A DNA stretch of 64,000 nt from Spirosoma fluviale. Its GTDB lineage: Bacteria > Bacteroidota > Bacteroidia > Cytophagales > Spirosomataceae. Both the position numbers and the translations under genes were made by a program. Positions 9,342 to 19,322 of the stretch are shown here, piece by piece. The notes below the pieces were generated by a model, which was not told the DNA's origin, searched no databases, and saw only the letters and a list, made by a program, of their open reading frames with translations. How positions within the stretch are numbered: the first letter of the stretch is position 1; every line of letters starts with the position of its first letter. The stretch lies in the NCBI GenBank assembly GCA_945883625.1, contig CAMCXW010000003.1:27028-91027 (forward strand). Reading direction: 5' to 3'.

Positions 9342-10625
9342 TTATTCAGCTAATTCAGCAACCATATACGTACTGCCTGTAATTAAAATAAAATCTGCTT
9401 GCGTTTCACGCGCTGAAGCTAAAGCGAGATTGACGTTGGCATAAATGTCTCCTCGTAATCCATAAACATTCGCTTTTGCTTGAAGTTCGCCTGCAGATAA
9501 AACTCTCGGATTCGATGCTTGGGTAAAATAATACCGCGCATCTTTGGGGAACAAAGCTAATACGCGATCCAAATCCTTATCTGCTACCATACCCAAAATG
9601 ATATGAAGCTGATTGATTTTCATTTGGTTTACTTGACCAAGTACCTCTGAAATGCCTGCTGCATTGTGTGCCGTGTCCGCCACAACCCACGGATTCCGAA
9701 CTATCACTTCCCAGCGCCCGCGCAACGAGGTATTTTGTCTTGTTAGTTTTATTCCGTGTTGAATCGATTGTGCTGAAAGCTGTAAAACACGCCTTTTAGA
9801 CAGCTGAGTACACCAAGCAATCACACCACGCAAATTTTGAACTTGATAGGTTCCTGCATAAGGACTTTCAATTTTCAAATCACCCCAGAGCTCTGTTTTG
9901 GCAACTAAATGAAGCTCTATTCCTTTTTGCTCTACAGCTGATATTTGTACAAGTTCATCCGCAAAATTCAAAAATGCATCACATGCTTGTGCCGTTGACT
10001 TAAATACCTCTTCTACTTCTTCCTGCCGCTCACTGATTAATATAGGAATTTGACTTTTGATGATACCCGCTTTTTCTGTGGCAATTTCTGGCAATGTTTC
10101 TCCTAAAATATCTTGATGATCATAGCCAATATTCGTAATGTAGGTAGCGATGGGTTCAATGATATTCGTCGAATCTAAGCGTCCACCCAATCCAGTTTCT
10201 ATCACCGCATAGTCTACGCCTTGTTCTTTAAAAAAAGCAAAGGCCATAAGTACGGTCCATTCAAAAAAACTCGGCTTTATCTCTGCAATGAGCGCAAGGT
10301 GTTTGGTAAAAAAGTCAACAACCCAATCATGCGAAACTTCTTGTCCATTTACTTTTATCCGCTCCGTAAATGATTTTAAATGAGGTGATGTGTATAAACC
10401 GACCCTAAATCCCGCTTCCTGTAATATGGAAGCCATGAAGTGAGATGAACTCCCCTTGCCATTCGTTCCTGCAATATGTAAACTTTTAAAATGCTGCTGG
10501 GGATTTCCAATCTTCGCAGCCAATTCCTGAATATTTCCTAAACCTGGTTTGAACGCTTTTTTACCTTCCCGATGAAAAACAGGAAGTTGGGCATACAAGA
10601 AGTTAATAACCTCTTCGTAAGTCAT
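9342..10625 (-). CDS. folC: Bifunctional folylpolyglutamate/dihydrofolate synthase
   Basis: A 427-residue Mur-ligase-type enzyme that adds glutamate to dihydropteroate and to folates, using ATP. The P-loop AGTNGKGSS is at residues 52-60, followed by GLYTSPHLKSFTERI, and the Mg-binding ETGLGGRLDSTN segment is near 145. ATG 10625 is chosen; the frame also allows TTG three codons upstream. It lies 21 bases after the tonB-like gene and directly before trmB in one minus-strand operon. Confidence 0.95.
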   Translation of the reverse strand: MTYEEVINFLYAQLPVFHREGKKAFKPGLGNIQELAAKIGNPQQHFKSLHIAGTNGKGSSSHFMASILQEAGFRVGLYTSPHLKSFTERIKVNGQEVSHDWVVDFFTKHLALIAEIKPSFFEWTVLMAFAFFKEQGVDYAVIETGLGGRLDSTNIIEPIATYITNIGYDHQDILGETLPEIATEKAGIIKSQIPILISERQEEVEEVFKSTAQACDAFLNFADELVQISAVEQKGIELHLVAKTELWGDLKIESPYAGTYQVQNLRGVIAWCTQLSKRRVLQLSAQSIQHGIKLTRQNTSLRGRWEVIVRNPWVVADTAHNAAGISEVLGQVNQMKINQLHIILGMVADKDLDRVLALFPKDARYYFTQASNPRVLSAGELQAKANVYGLRGDIYANVNLALASARETQADFILITGSTYMVAELAE

Positions 10626-10646
10626 ACGAGTCAAAATAGACTTAAA

Positions 10647-11426
10647 TTAGTTTGTTGGGACAATCTTGATCGTTTTAAACCCACTCGCACCACGTGAAAT
10701 ACCCTCACTACGTGGGTAAAAACGGGAATTCTTGATGAGTTTTTTATAGCGCTCTGCCAATGTAAGTTTTACATTGGTCCGATCAATACGAATTTCAGTT
10801 ACATTCCCTCGCTCATTAATCCGAATAAAAAAGGTGATTTCTCCGGTTTCAGATCCATTTTCGATTCCATTCAATGCTTTGGTATCAAATGTCCAATCTT
10901 GTGCAATTTTTCCTTCCCCTTGACCTGAACCATTTCCAGAACCACGTCCGCCACCACCAAGACCCGTCCCTAATCCTTTACCAGATCCTGCACCTGTGCC
11001 AGTTCCACCACCGGCTCCTGCGGCAGTTCCCTGTTTTTGACTGCGTTTTCCAAGTGTTAATGTTAAATCCACTGGCTCTTCCACCTCTTTCGGTTCTACA
11101 GGTACAGGCGGCTGTGTTTTTATAGTAACAGGACTTGATACCGTACTAGTTAGCGGTGGTGTAGGTGTCGTTTGCACCGCATCCGCAGTTGATTGTGTTA
11201 ATTCTTCTTTCTTAGGGGCTGGTGCTGGCGCCGGAGCTTCTTGCTCAAAACTAATTTCACCAATTCCTGCGTCTTGCACAGGAATAGCAGGTGGATTAGG
11301 TGAATCATTCCATATTTTCACTTGCCAAATCAGCAAAAACAATAGCGAATTGATTACTAATGTTATGACCAACGCTTTACGCTGATTGCTTTTTTCGAAT
11401 TTTTTATCTGAATATGCTAAACTCAT
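10647..11426 (-). CDS. TonB-family energy transducer
   Basis: A 259-residue inner-membrane protein. A single membrane helix (about 18-35), a Pro/Ala/Glu-rich periplasmic stretch (58-120), a very Gly-rich low-complexity segment (about 135-175) and a C-terminal TonB-like domain (about 185-259; GEITFFIRINERGNVTEIRI) occur in order. Such proteins pass proton-motive energy from ExbB/ExbD to outer-membrane partners. No exbB or exbD is next to it, although the barrel-like gene two positions upstream could be its partner. Confidence 0.8.
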   Translation of the reverse strand: MSLAYSDKKFEKSNQRKALVITLVINSLLFLLIWQVKIWNDSPNPPAIPVQDAGIGEISFEQEAPAPAPAPKKEELTQSTADAVQTTPTPPLTSTVSSPVTIKTQPPVPVEPKEVEEPVDLTLTLGKRSQKQGTAAGAGGGTGTGAGSGKGLGTGLGGGGRGSGNGSGQGEGKIAQDWTFDTKALNGIENGSETGEITFFIRINERGNVTEIRIDRTNVKLTLAERYKKLIKNSRFYPRSEGISRGASGFKTIKIVPTN

Positions 11427-11431
11427 CAGTA

Positions 11432-12403
11432 CTATTGTTTTTTAAACACCCAAATATCTAATTTCTTATCTTTCTTTAATTCAGCGGCCTTTTGGTAACC
11501 CAAATCAAAATTGGCCACACGTCCTATGCTCACCCGAAAATGCTTTTCTCCTGCTTCTTTTTTTATGATTTCAACTTCAGAAAAGCCTTTGCTGACTAAT
11601 TCAGACTGACAGATCGCTGCTTTTTTCTCCGTTAAAAAACTTGCAGCTACTAAATAAATATTCTCCTCTATCACTGGGTCAACTTTTTCTCTAACTTCCA
11701 CCGAAGCGGGCGTAGCTACAGTGACTGATTTTATTGGCGTAATTGGTGTAGCCACCTTCTCCTTTTTCTTGATTTTTATGGTTAAAGGGCTCAATGAACT
11801 ATTAACATAACGCGAATTTGGTTCTGTTAAAAAGTAAGCTGCCGTGCCACCTACTAAAAATGCTAAGATGACATAGGTGTAAAATTTGACAGATAAACGC
11901 TTTTCTTTAACCTCGGGAATTATAGGTTCCGCATCTACCATGGAAATGGCTACCGGACTTGGAATTAATGTAGGCTTTACTTTCTTCGTTTTAATCTGCA
12001 CCGGCAAAAGCCCAAATTGAGTTAAATCAAAATTTGTTTCCGGATTAGGCTCAAAACTGATTTTTGATTCATTACGCAATGTGAATGTTCCTACTTTTCC
12101 TAGAACAACCTTTTCACCTGCTTGTATTCGCTGATTTAAAGAAAGAGCAAATGCATGAATCTCCTTAAATGCATCTTTCTGTTTCATTCCATATTTTTGA
12201 GCCAAAGCCATCGCTAAGATTCCATCATCAGCACGTAAACGCTCGTTAAATGCAACCCACTTGCGCTTCGGATAAATGGTTGATGTTGATTGATCAAACA
12301 TGAAATCTTTTGTATTCAATACAAAACCCCCAAATTGTGGAATAATCACACAATCGTAGCTTAATAATGATTCTTCAATAAGGGATATAATCGTTTCTTG
12401 CAT
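11432..12403 (-). CDS. HU-CCDC81 and SPOR domain membrane protein
   Basis: A 323-residue protein. Residues 1-125 form the two bacterial HU/CCDC81-like domains (SYDCVIIPQFGGFVLN, then KVVLGKVGTFTL). A membrane helix follows at about 174-192, and a SPOR domain occupies about 245-323 (YLVAASFLTEKKAAICQSEL). SPOR domains bind glycan-stripped peptidoglycan, so the periplasmic end probably sits at the septum or wall while the HU-like part is cytoplasmic. Gaps of 5 bases to both neighbours show it belongs to the envelope operon. Confidence 0.8.
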   Translation of the reverse strand: MQETIISLIEESLLSYDCVIIPQFGGFVLNTKDFMFDQSTSTIYPKRKWVAFNERLRADDGILAMALAQKYGMKQKDAFKEIHAFALSLNQRIQAGEKVVLGKVGTFTLRNESKISFEPNPETNFDLTQFGLLPVQIKTKKVKPTLIPSPVAISMVDAEPIIPEVKEKRLSVKFYTYVILAFLVGGTAAYFLTEPNSRYVNSSLSPLTIKIKKKEKVATPITPIKSVTVATPASVEVREKVDPVIEENIYLVAASFLTEKKAAICQSELVSKGFSEVEIIKKEAGEKHFRVSIGRVANFDLGYQKAAELKKDKKLDIWVFKKQ

Positions 12404-12408
12404 GTGAA

Positions 12409-14112
12409 CTAAAATGAATAAGCTACTCCTACTGTATAATTAAGACCCTGCGTAGCGTAATTCAAATATCGTTGATATTCTTTACCCAACAAATTATTTG
12501 CGCTAACCGAGGCATTGAATTTTTTTGTAATCAGATAATTTACTTTCAAATTCAAATCAATTATGTCATCCATTTTAATGGATTTCCCTGTTTTTGCTTG
12601 CATGCCATAAAGCCCACCTACGTAAAATAAATCTGGAGATACGATAATACGATCCTTAAAAGTTATCGAATTAGTAAATGATAAACTCAGCATCGGCTTA
12701 GAAACCGCATTTCCTTCCGCGAAATCTATATTCGTATATTGATTATAGTCATACTTTAAAATCGATAATACTTTGTCAAAGGTCTGATAATTAATTTGCC
12801 CCGATAAATTCAAAACTTGTACTTTTTTGTCTCCCCCTGCATACTTAATGTCAAAGCGCGTTGAATCACTCGCCGGAATATAAAAGGCTAAATCACTAAA
12901 TTCAGAGTAAGATACCTTCATCTCAAAGTCTAAGTTCCGCTCATTGGATCCTTTAATCCCACCGTAAATATTAGATGTTTGAACGGTGTTTCGCAAATTT
13001 ACTTGCTGCGCCATCCAATTGTTTTCTGCAGCAAATTGGTTCAATGAATTGAAATAGGTTTCACCGCCTAGGCCAACAAACACATGTATGAAATCCGTAG
13101 GTTTGACGTCTAATTTCACGATTGGAAATAAACGCGTTTTATTTAAACCCAATAATTTATCTTTCTCATTGGCCAAATTAATACCTGCCGTCACTGATAT
13201 TCGGTTGTTTTTATACAAGAAACTCGGCTTAATGCGGTATAACTCCCGGCGATTTGTTTGTCCAAAGGTGTTCTCTGACATGTTCATTTCACCCACTAAG
13301 TAGGCAGACAAATTATCATTTACATGTAAGATTGATTGAATTTTGCTATCCCAAATCCATTCGCGAGTATTGTAATTTGTACTTAAATATGTTAATCCTG
13401 AAGATGCGATGTAATCAAATTTGGCATCTTTTTTAGCATTTGAAATACTCCCTGAATAGTTGAACTTATTGTACTTAATATCAAAATCACTAATAGTTCC
13501 TCCTCCATCAAAAATACGCTCATCGCGGCCATAGTAGTGATTACCTATACGCCTAAAACTAATTTGACCATCTAATAAATAGTTTCCCGTGAACGTTTTT
13601 GAATAGGCTTTTGCTTCATTTTCATTCCGTCCGGAATTCCCACCCCCAATGGGGCCGCGGCGATTTGCATCATGATTTATGTACAATCCATGAAACTGAG
13701 TTTCCTTTGGATTAAATCCAAAATGACCATTTAGTGTCGTATGGCCATAATTACCTGCTCCAACTTTCACTAAATTCATAAACTTAGGACCAAAGGAAGA
13801 AACCAACTCATCCCCTGTTCGAGGTCCGATTACCGATGTAGTCAAAATCGTTTTGTTGGCAGTTTCCCACCGACGATCAAAGAACTCATATTTCATTTTA
13901 CGCCCTTTTTGCGTATTCTCAATTTCTGATAAAGGTTCAAAATTGCGCGATATTTGTGGCTGAAGTACAATTTTACGCTCCTTCTCTAAAATGATATCAT
14001 CATTCTGAATATTACCTTCTTTTTTATCTTGAGCCCCAACTTGCGTCTGTACCCCAAAGATTCCAAATAAGCTGCAAAGGATTATTGATTTTGCGTTCAT
14101 TTCAATTTTCAT
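12409..14112 (-). CDS. Outer-membrane beta-barrel protein (TonB-receptor-like)
   Basis: A 567-residue protein with a signal peptide (MNAKSIILCSLFGIFGVQT...; alternative start 14100). After a short periplasmic part, alternating aromatic/polar strands run to the end and finish in Phe (VGVAYSF), the usual outer-membrane barrel ending. No standard plug domain is recognised, so it is a shortened TonB-receptor relative or a plain porin-like barrel. It is 6 bases after the large TPR gene and upstream of the HU/SPOR and TonB genes, which suggests a joint envelope complex. The substrate is unknown. Confidence 0.7.
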   Translation of the reverse strand: MKIEMNAKSIILCSLFGIFGVQTQVGAQDKKEGNIQNDDIILEKERKIVLQPQISRNFEPLSEIENTQKGRKMKYEFFDRRWETANKTILTTSVIGPRTGDELVSSFGPKFMNLVKVGAGNYGHTTLNGHFGFNPKETQFHGLYINHDANRRGPIGGGNSGRNENEAKAYSKTFTGNYLLDGQISFRRIGNHYYGRDERIFDGGGTISDFDIKYNKFNYSGSISNAKKDAKFDYIASSGLTYLSTNYNTREWIWDSKIQSILHVNDNLSAYLVGEMNMSENTFGQTNRRELYRIKPSFLYKNNRISVTAGINLANEKDKLLGLNKTRLFPIVKLDVKPTDFIHVFVGLGGETYFNSLNQFAAENNWMAQQVNLRNTVQTSNIYGGIKGSNERNLDFEMKVSYSEFSDLAFYIPASDSTRFDIKYAGGDKKVQVLNLSGQINYQTFDKVLSILKYDYNQYTNIDFAEGNAVSKPMLSLSFTNSITFKDRIIVSPDLFYVGGLYGMQAKTGKSIKMDDIIDLNLKVNYLITKKFNASVSANNLLGKEYQRYLNYATQGLNYTVGVAYSF

Positions 14113-14118
14113 GTTCTC

Positions 14119-17100
14119 TTATTTAAGGGGTAAGCTTTTTAACTTTAATTTGGCAACTTCAACGATAGCATTGTCCGTTGAATTATCAATGATAGATTTC
14201 AAGATTGCACGTGCCTGTGCAAGATTTTTTAGCAATACAAAGTTCTCGGCCAACAAGACATAAGCTTTTCCAATTACCCCATCAGATACATCTGCGAACT
14301 CATTTTTGAATTTGGTTGTAATCATCTCATTGGATTCTTTGTATTTACCTCCTTGACTTAATTGCATGGCTAATTCAATCTGTGCCTCACCACCTATATC
14401 ATTTTTGTCTAATGCGATTGTTTTTGCTAGCCATTCGTTACGTTGGCCTATTTGCGTACTATCCGAATATGCATCGGCTAATTTCCGACTCATCGTTGCT
14501 AATTCTGTTGTTGAATACAAGTCTAAGGGTTCAACTTCTAAAATAACTTTTCCCACAGAATCTAAATTCTTTGCTGCATAAAAGGCATTAAAGATCTGCG
14601 TATATCCCATCAGCACATTTTCCGGTTCTTTAATTTTCGCTTGATGCATGCGGTAATAATTCACAGACGACTGATAATTTCCAAGGGTATATTCCAATTC
14701 AGCCGTACGTAAAATAGCTTTAATTACCTGTGGGTGTGCATTTTGCTCAATAACCTTCTTGTAGGCTGCAACTGCTTCCGTAGAATCCTTAATTTGATCA
14801 GCCGCATCAGCAATTAAATAATAGGCTTCCACGACATTCTCATCAGTTGGATACTTAGTAACAAAATCTTTTAATGCAGGAATCGCTTTATCAAATTTCT
14901 TTCCATCATAAATCCCCTTTGCTGCACTATATTTTAAATCCATTGCCTCTGCATCATTGGATTCTGCTGCATGACTCGCTTGGTAATTTTCTAATACTTG
15001 ACCAAACTCCTCTGGACGGCCTACTTTGATCAAGTTCTCTTGTAAGCCGATCAAGGCATCTTTTGCAATTTTATCTCCAGAGAATTCATTGATTATGCGC
15101 TTGTAATCGCTAAGTGCTAACTCAAATTGCTCATTGTTCGTATACGCTTGAGCACGCTTTAAAATTGATTGAGCTAGGTACTCACTCTTCGTTTTGGCAT
15201 CAATTATTTCAGTAAATCCAATAATGGCCTCTTTATATTTAAGGCCATTAAATAATACTATATTCTCCTGAAAAATCGCATCTTCTGCAAATTTTGAATC
15301 AGGGAAATTCATGCGAACTTGCTTAAATGTTTGTCTTGCCTCAGCATCACGATTCAAATAAGTTAAGGTCATCCCTTTTTGATACAAAGCGTAGTCTTTT
15401 TCATTTTTAGCTATTTCCGCAGCTTGCGAATAATACATTAAGGCATCTTGATATTTACGTGAAATCAAATACGTATCAGCCAAACGAATTAAAATTGCTG
15501 GATTATTTTTTGAGTTTGGCGTTGCTTTTAATCGATCTACATACGCCTTAAATAGGTTGTTGGCCTTTGTGAAATCTTTCGTATTAAAATACGCAAACGC
15601 AAGACCCATGCGAACTTGTTGGATGAAATCTTCTGTTTGGCCTTTACCACTCAACAACGGGTTATATAATTCAATAGCTTCTTCAAATTGCTTTAATTGA
15701 GACAAGCTCTCTGCTTTTCCAAGTAACGCTAATTGGGTGTATTGTGCTTTTTGAGGCGTATTAATTGAAATATCAAATAACTTAATAGCCTCATCGAAAT
15801 GCTCTTCGTTATAGGCGCGAACTCCTAAATTATAACTTAAGGTTTGATAAGCTTCATTCAGTTTAGGTGATCGGTTTGTTAAGCCTTGCAAATATTCCAA
15901 AGCAACTTTGAGGTTATCTGCATGTAAAAATGCATCCGCAACTAGTTCGACAGCTTCTTCAGCAAATTTGCTTTTAGGAAATTTTGCCGTGAATAATTGA
16001 ATTTCTTGGATTGTTTCTGATGCCCGACCTAAGTCTAATTGTACCTTGGCGTGGTTATAAAATGCTTCCTCCTGAATCAGCGTATTAAAATTCAAGTTTT
16101 TCGCTAAATCAAATGCGTCTAACGTCGCTGCCAAATTTCCTGCATTTAACTGAGAAAGAGCAAGTGTAAATGCAGCATATTGGCCTAATGAGTCTTTTTG
16201 ACTAGCTAATCCTTTCAATTGTATGGCCGCATCATTAAACTTTTTGATCCGGTAAAGGGAATAGCCTAACCGATATTGAGAAACAGGATTGATTTTATTA
16301 CCTGTTGCTTTAATGAGTACCTCATAGCTTTTCGCTGCTTTATCGAAACGCTCTAATTTGAATTGGACGTCGGCCACCAACCGTGATAATTCATCTAAGC
16401 GGTACCCAGAGTTCTTTTTGACTAAAATAGGTTCAGCGTAATTCAATAATTCATTGAATTTGGATTGGTTAAAATAACAAAGGGCAATCCAATTTGGAAT
16501 TTCCCTACGATATTTGCTACTCGCCTCTGCTTTTTGAAAATCTGGCGCCGCATCAGCATAACGTTTATCATTGAATTGGATGACAGCTGCATAATATGCT
16601 GCAGAAAGTGCATATTCTTCTTCTTGTTCCACCTTAATTTCATTGAAATAAGGTAATGCTTCCACAAAGTTTTTTAGTTCGTAGTATGAAACAGCTAATT
16701 TGTATTTGGCCTCTAAATTTGTTTCGGATGATTTACTCAGGTATTTTACTGCTTTAGCATAGTCGCCATTGTCATAGAAAAACGTACCTATTCCACGAAG
16801 TAATTTGATGGCTTGTGGATGTTCCGGGTTATTGGCTACAAAACGCTCGGCTAATATTTCCGCTTCAGGCTGGCTCATATACAACGAGCACATCGTCATG
16901 TAATATTCAGCTAATACCTTTTGGCCTGCTTGCTCATTACTTAATGGCTCAATACTTTCGAGATATGCATTAAACTCTTCCCGTGCAGCTACATAATTCT
17001 TCGCATCAAAGTATTCTTTGGCCTGGCGGAAATGTAACGTATGATCTTTGAAACTAAGTGTTTGTTGGCCAAAAGCCCCCAAACTCATGCAGAAAAAAAG

Positions 17101-17142
17101 TATTGCTGTGATCCAGCTAGTCGATCTTGAATGGTTATTCAT
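14119..17142 (-). CDS. Large secreted TPR protein
   Basis: A 1007-residue protein with signal peptide MNNHSRSTSWITAILF... and then tetratricopeptide repeats through nearly the whole length (for example KYKLAVSYYELKNFVEALPYF, ALLGKAESLSQLKQFEEAI). It is the first gene of the six-gene operon ending in trmB, and is probably a periplasmic scaffold for the barrel protein encoded next. ATG 17142 is chosen over 17175 because a -7 element TATTTTTG (17180-17173) would start transcription after 17175 and because the signal peptide begins here. Confidence 0.8.
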   Translation of the reverse strand: MNNHSRSTSWITAILFFCMSLGAFGQQTLSFKDHTLHFRQAKEYFDAKNYVAAREEFNAYLESIEPLSNEQAGQKVLAEYYMTMCSLYMSQPEAEILAERFVANNPEHPQAIKLLRGIGTFFYDNGDYAKAVKYLSKSSETNLEAKYKLAVSYYELKNFVEALPYFNEIKVEQEEEYALSAAYYAAVIQFNDKRYADAAPDFQKAEASSKYRREIPNWIALCYFNQSKFNELLNYAEPILVKKNSGYRLDELSRLVADVQFKLERFDKAAKSYEVLIKATGNKINPVSQYRLGYSLYRIKKFNDAAIQLKGLASQKDSLGQYAAFTLALSQLNAGNLAATLDAFDLAKNLNFNTLIQEEAFYNHAKVQLDLGRASETIQEIQLFTAKFPKSKFAEEAVELVADAFLHADNLKVALEYLQGLTNRSPKLNEAYQTLSYNLGVRAYNEEHFDEAIKLFDISINTPQKAQYTQLALLGKAESLSQLKQFEEAIELYNPLLSGKGQTEDFIQQVRMGLAFAYFNTKDFTKANNLFKAYVDRLKATPNSKNNPAILIRLADTYLISRKYQDALMYYSQAAEIAKNEKDYALYQKGMTLTYLNRDAEARQTFKQVRMNFPDSKFAEDAIFQENIVLFNGLKYKEAIIGFTEIIDAKTKSEYLAQSILKRAQAYTNNEQFELALSDYKRIINEFSGDKIAKDALIGLQENLIKVGRPEEFGQVLENYQASHAAESNDAEAMDLKYSAAKGIYDGKKFDKAIPALKDFVTKYPTDENVVEAYYLIADAADQIKDSTEAVAAYKKVIEQNAHPQVIKAILRTAELEYTLGNYQSSVNYYRMHQAKIKEPENVLMGYTQIFNAFYAAKNLDSVGKVILEVEPLDLYSTTELATMSRKLADAYSDSTQIGQRNEWLAKTIALDKNDIGGEAQIELAMQLSQGGKYKESNEMITTKFKNEFADVSDGVIGKAYVLLAENFVLLKNLAQARAILKSIIDNSTDNAIVEVAKLKLKSLPLK

Positions 17143-17172
17143 TTGAATATGGTTACAACATGCACATTGCAT

Positions 17173-17180
17173 CAAAAATA
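17173..17180 (-). promoter_or_regulatory. -7 element of the envelope operon
   Basis: TATTTTTG on the minus strand fits TAnnTTTG. It lies about 31 bases before the ATG at 17142. No well-spaced TTTG is seen upstream. Confidence 0.4.
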
Positions 17181-17319
17181 CGATTTTTCTTTCAAATTAT
17201 TGTTTGAGGTAATTGATTTATTTTAGGTGCTTCCGACCAATTAATAGCTATTTCATAGGAGATACGGCCTATTTTATTAATTTTAGGTTTTCTATTTCAT
17301 CCTTATAAACTATAAATCA

Positions 17320-19089
17320 ATGTTACTGAAGAAATTAGCAATTCTAAGCCTATTTATTCTGGGGTTTGAATTGAGCGCTGCTCCCATCAAGCACTTGATT
17401 CAAATGTCTAATCCACAATCTCATTATTTTGAAGTCACAACTACTTTAGATGTGAGTAAAGAAAACGCCAAGTATATTGACCTTAAGATGGCAGCTTGGA
17501 CGCCAGGGTCCTATTTGATTCGTGAATTCGCCCGGAATGTGGAGCAGGTTAGTGCTACTGCAAGTGGGAATTCCTTACCTATCAACAAAATTTCTAAAAA
17601 TACGTGGCGGATTTCTATTGTTCCTGGCATGAAAAAAGTGCAAGTAAATTATTTGGTATATGCTTTTGAATTGTCGGTACGTACCTCATTTTTAGATGAC
17701 GTACATGGCTATATTAACCCTGCCAATATGCTAATGTATGTCGCGAAATGGGCAAAAGGTCCACAGGAACTTGAAATTATTCCGCATAAGGACTTTAAAA
17801 AAGTGTCAACCGCCCTGAAAAATGTGAGTGGCTTCAAGTATATCGCCAAAGATTTGGATGAATTATTTGATTCACCTATTGAAATAGGCAATCATAAGGT
17901 TTGGGATTTTAAAGTCAATAACATTCCACACCAAATTGCATTCTTTGGCCAAACTAAAGTAGATTCTGTCAAATTTATCGCCGATGTAACTAAGATGGCG
18001 CAAGAAGCCCAAAATGTGGTTGGCACGCATCCTTGTGACCATTATTTATTTATTATTCATAACATTCAACGTGGTACAGGTGGATTGGAGCATTTGTATT
18101 CGACTACGTGTTCCGTTTCTCGAACAGCCTATGAAACACCTGGCGGCTACCAAGGTGTCATAAATTTATTAGCGCACGAGTATTTTCACTTATGGAATGT
18201 GAAGCGTATTCGTCCAATTGCCTTGGGGCCATTCGATTATGAACAAGAAAATTACACGCACAATCTTTGGTTTTCTGAGGGTATAACTAGTTATTATGCT
18301 GAAGTGATCAATCTTCGGACAAAAATGGTTTCATCGGAAGCATATTTAATTGATCTGGGTAAAGACATTTCTTCCGTTGAAAACACACCTGGTGCATCTG
18401 TTGAATCTGCCGCTTCCGCTAGTTGGGACGCGTGGATTAAATACTACCGTCCAAACGAAAATTCGCGCAACTCCTCTGTTTCATATTATGACAAGGGATC
18501 CTTGCTTGGGGGTATTTTAAACATGTGGATTATTCAAAAAACAGCTGGTGCCAAGTGTTTAGACGATGTATTTAAATTGCTTTATACGAACTATTATTTG
18601 AAGCAAGGGCGTGGTTTTACCGACTCAGAATTAGAGAATGCATTCAGTACAGTGGCCGGTACATCTGCTGCTGGATTCTTCAAGGACCATATTTATGGTA
18701 TTAAAACACCGGATTATGCGAGTATTTTTGCCAAATTTGGTTATTCATGGACTGATACAAATCTAAGCAAATCAATACCTTATGTGGGTTTATCGGTTTT
18801 AAACAATCGCATTACATCGATTTTAAAAGCCGGTCCAGCATTTATAGCAGGATTGAATGTAGGTGATGAAATTGTACAGGTAAACCAAACAGATTTTGTT
18901 GGATTAGATAAGCTAATGGCCGACAAGAAAGTGGGTGATTTACTAACTTTTAAAGTTAAGCGTGACGGTTTAGAGCGTTCTTTTGAACTGAAAGTGACGC
19001 AAACTCCTTTGAAAGCTTTCGAGGTTAAATCAGTTGACAATCCAACTGATTCTCAATTGATGTTACGCAAAAAGTGGTTGAGTCTTTAA
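17320..19089 (+). CDS. M61-family metallopeptidase with PDZ domain
   Basis: A 589-residue secreted peptidase of the glycyl-aminopeptidase family. It has a signal peptide (1-21), an N-terminal beta domain, the zinc motif HEYFH (286-290) with the third ligand Glu in NLWFSEGITSYYAE (about 320), and a C-terminal PDZ domain (about 495-575; AGPAFIAGLNVGDEIVQVN). M61 enzymes release N-terminal Gly/Ala from peptides. Its stop overlaps the stop of the convergent small gene by palindromic TTAA. Confidence 0.92.
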   Translation: MLLKKLAILSLFILGFELSAAPIKHLIQMSNPQSHYFEVTTTLDVSKENAKYIDLKMAAWTPGSYLIREFARNVEQVSATASGNSLPINKISKNTWRISIVPGMKKVQVNYLVYAFELSVRTSFLDDVHGYINPANMLMYVAKWAKGPQELEIIPHKDFKKVSTALKNVSGFKYIAKDLDELFDSPIEIGNHKVWDFKVNNIPHQIAFFGQTKVDSVKFIADVTKMAQEAQNVVGTHPCDHYLFIIHNIQRGTGGLEHLYSTTCSVSRTAYETPGGYQGVINLLAHEYFHLWNVKRIRPIALGPFDYEQENYTHNLWFSEGITSYYAEVINLRTKMVSSEAYLIDLGKDISSVENTPGASVESAASASWDAWIKYYRPNENSRNSSVSYYDKGSLLGGILNMWIIQKTAGAKCLDDVFKLLYTNYYLKQGRGFTDSELENAFSTVAGTSAAGFFKDHIYGIKTPDYASIFAKFGYSWTDTNLSKSIPYVGLSVLNNRITSILKAGPAFIAGLNVGDEIVQVNQTDFVGLDKLMADKKVGDLLTFKVKRDGLERSFELKVTQTPLKAFEVKSVDNPTDSQLMLRKKWLSL

Positions 19090-19322
19090 TTGATTTGTTT
19101 CCCCATTTCAGCATACATCTGCTGAAAGGTGGTTATGACAAAATTTTGAAAGGAGGAGCTGGATGCCAGCTCCTCTATTTCTTTTTGGCCTGAAAAGTCT
19201 AGAACCGAGAATTTATAACTTTGCTCGAGTTGAGGCGTCTCAAATTTCAAAATATATTTTGAGTTCCATTCAAAAAGTGAGATTCGCATATTTTCATGCG
19301 GTATTTCTTTAATAAAATGCAC
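19086..19322 (-). CDS. Small conserved hypothetical protein
   Basis: A 78-residue protein with no signal peptide and no recognised domain; it looks like a small soluble alpha/beta protein (ISLFEWNSKYILKFETPQLE). The GTG at 19322 overlaps the stop of the cyclophilin gene (TAGTG), suggesting coupled translation. An ATG at 19289 would give 67 residues starting MRISLFEWN and is equally possible. It probably forms an operon with the cyclophilin gene. Confidence 0.6.
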   Translation of the reverse strand: MHFIKEIPHENMRISLFEWNSKYILKFETPQLEQSYKFSVLDFSGQKEIEELASSSSFQNFVITTFQQMYAEMGKQIN

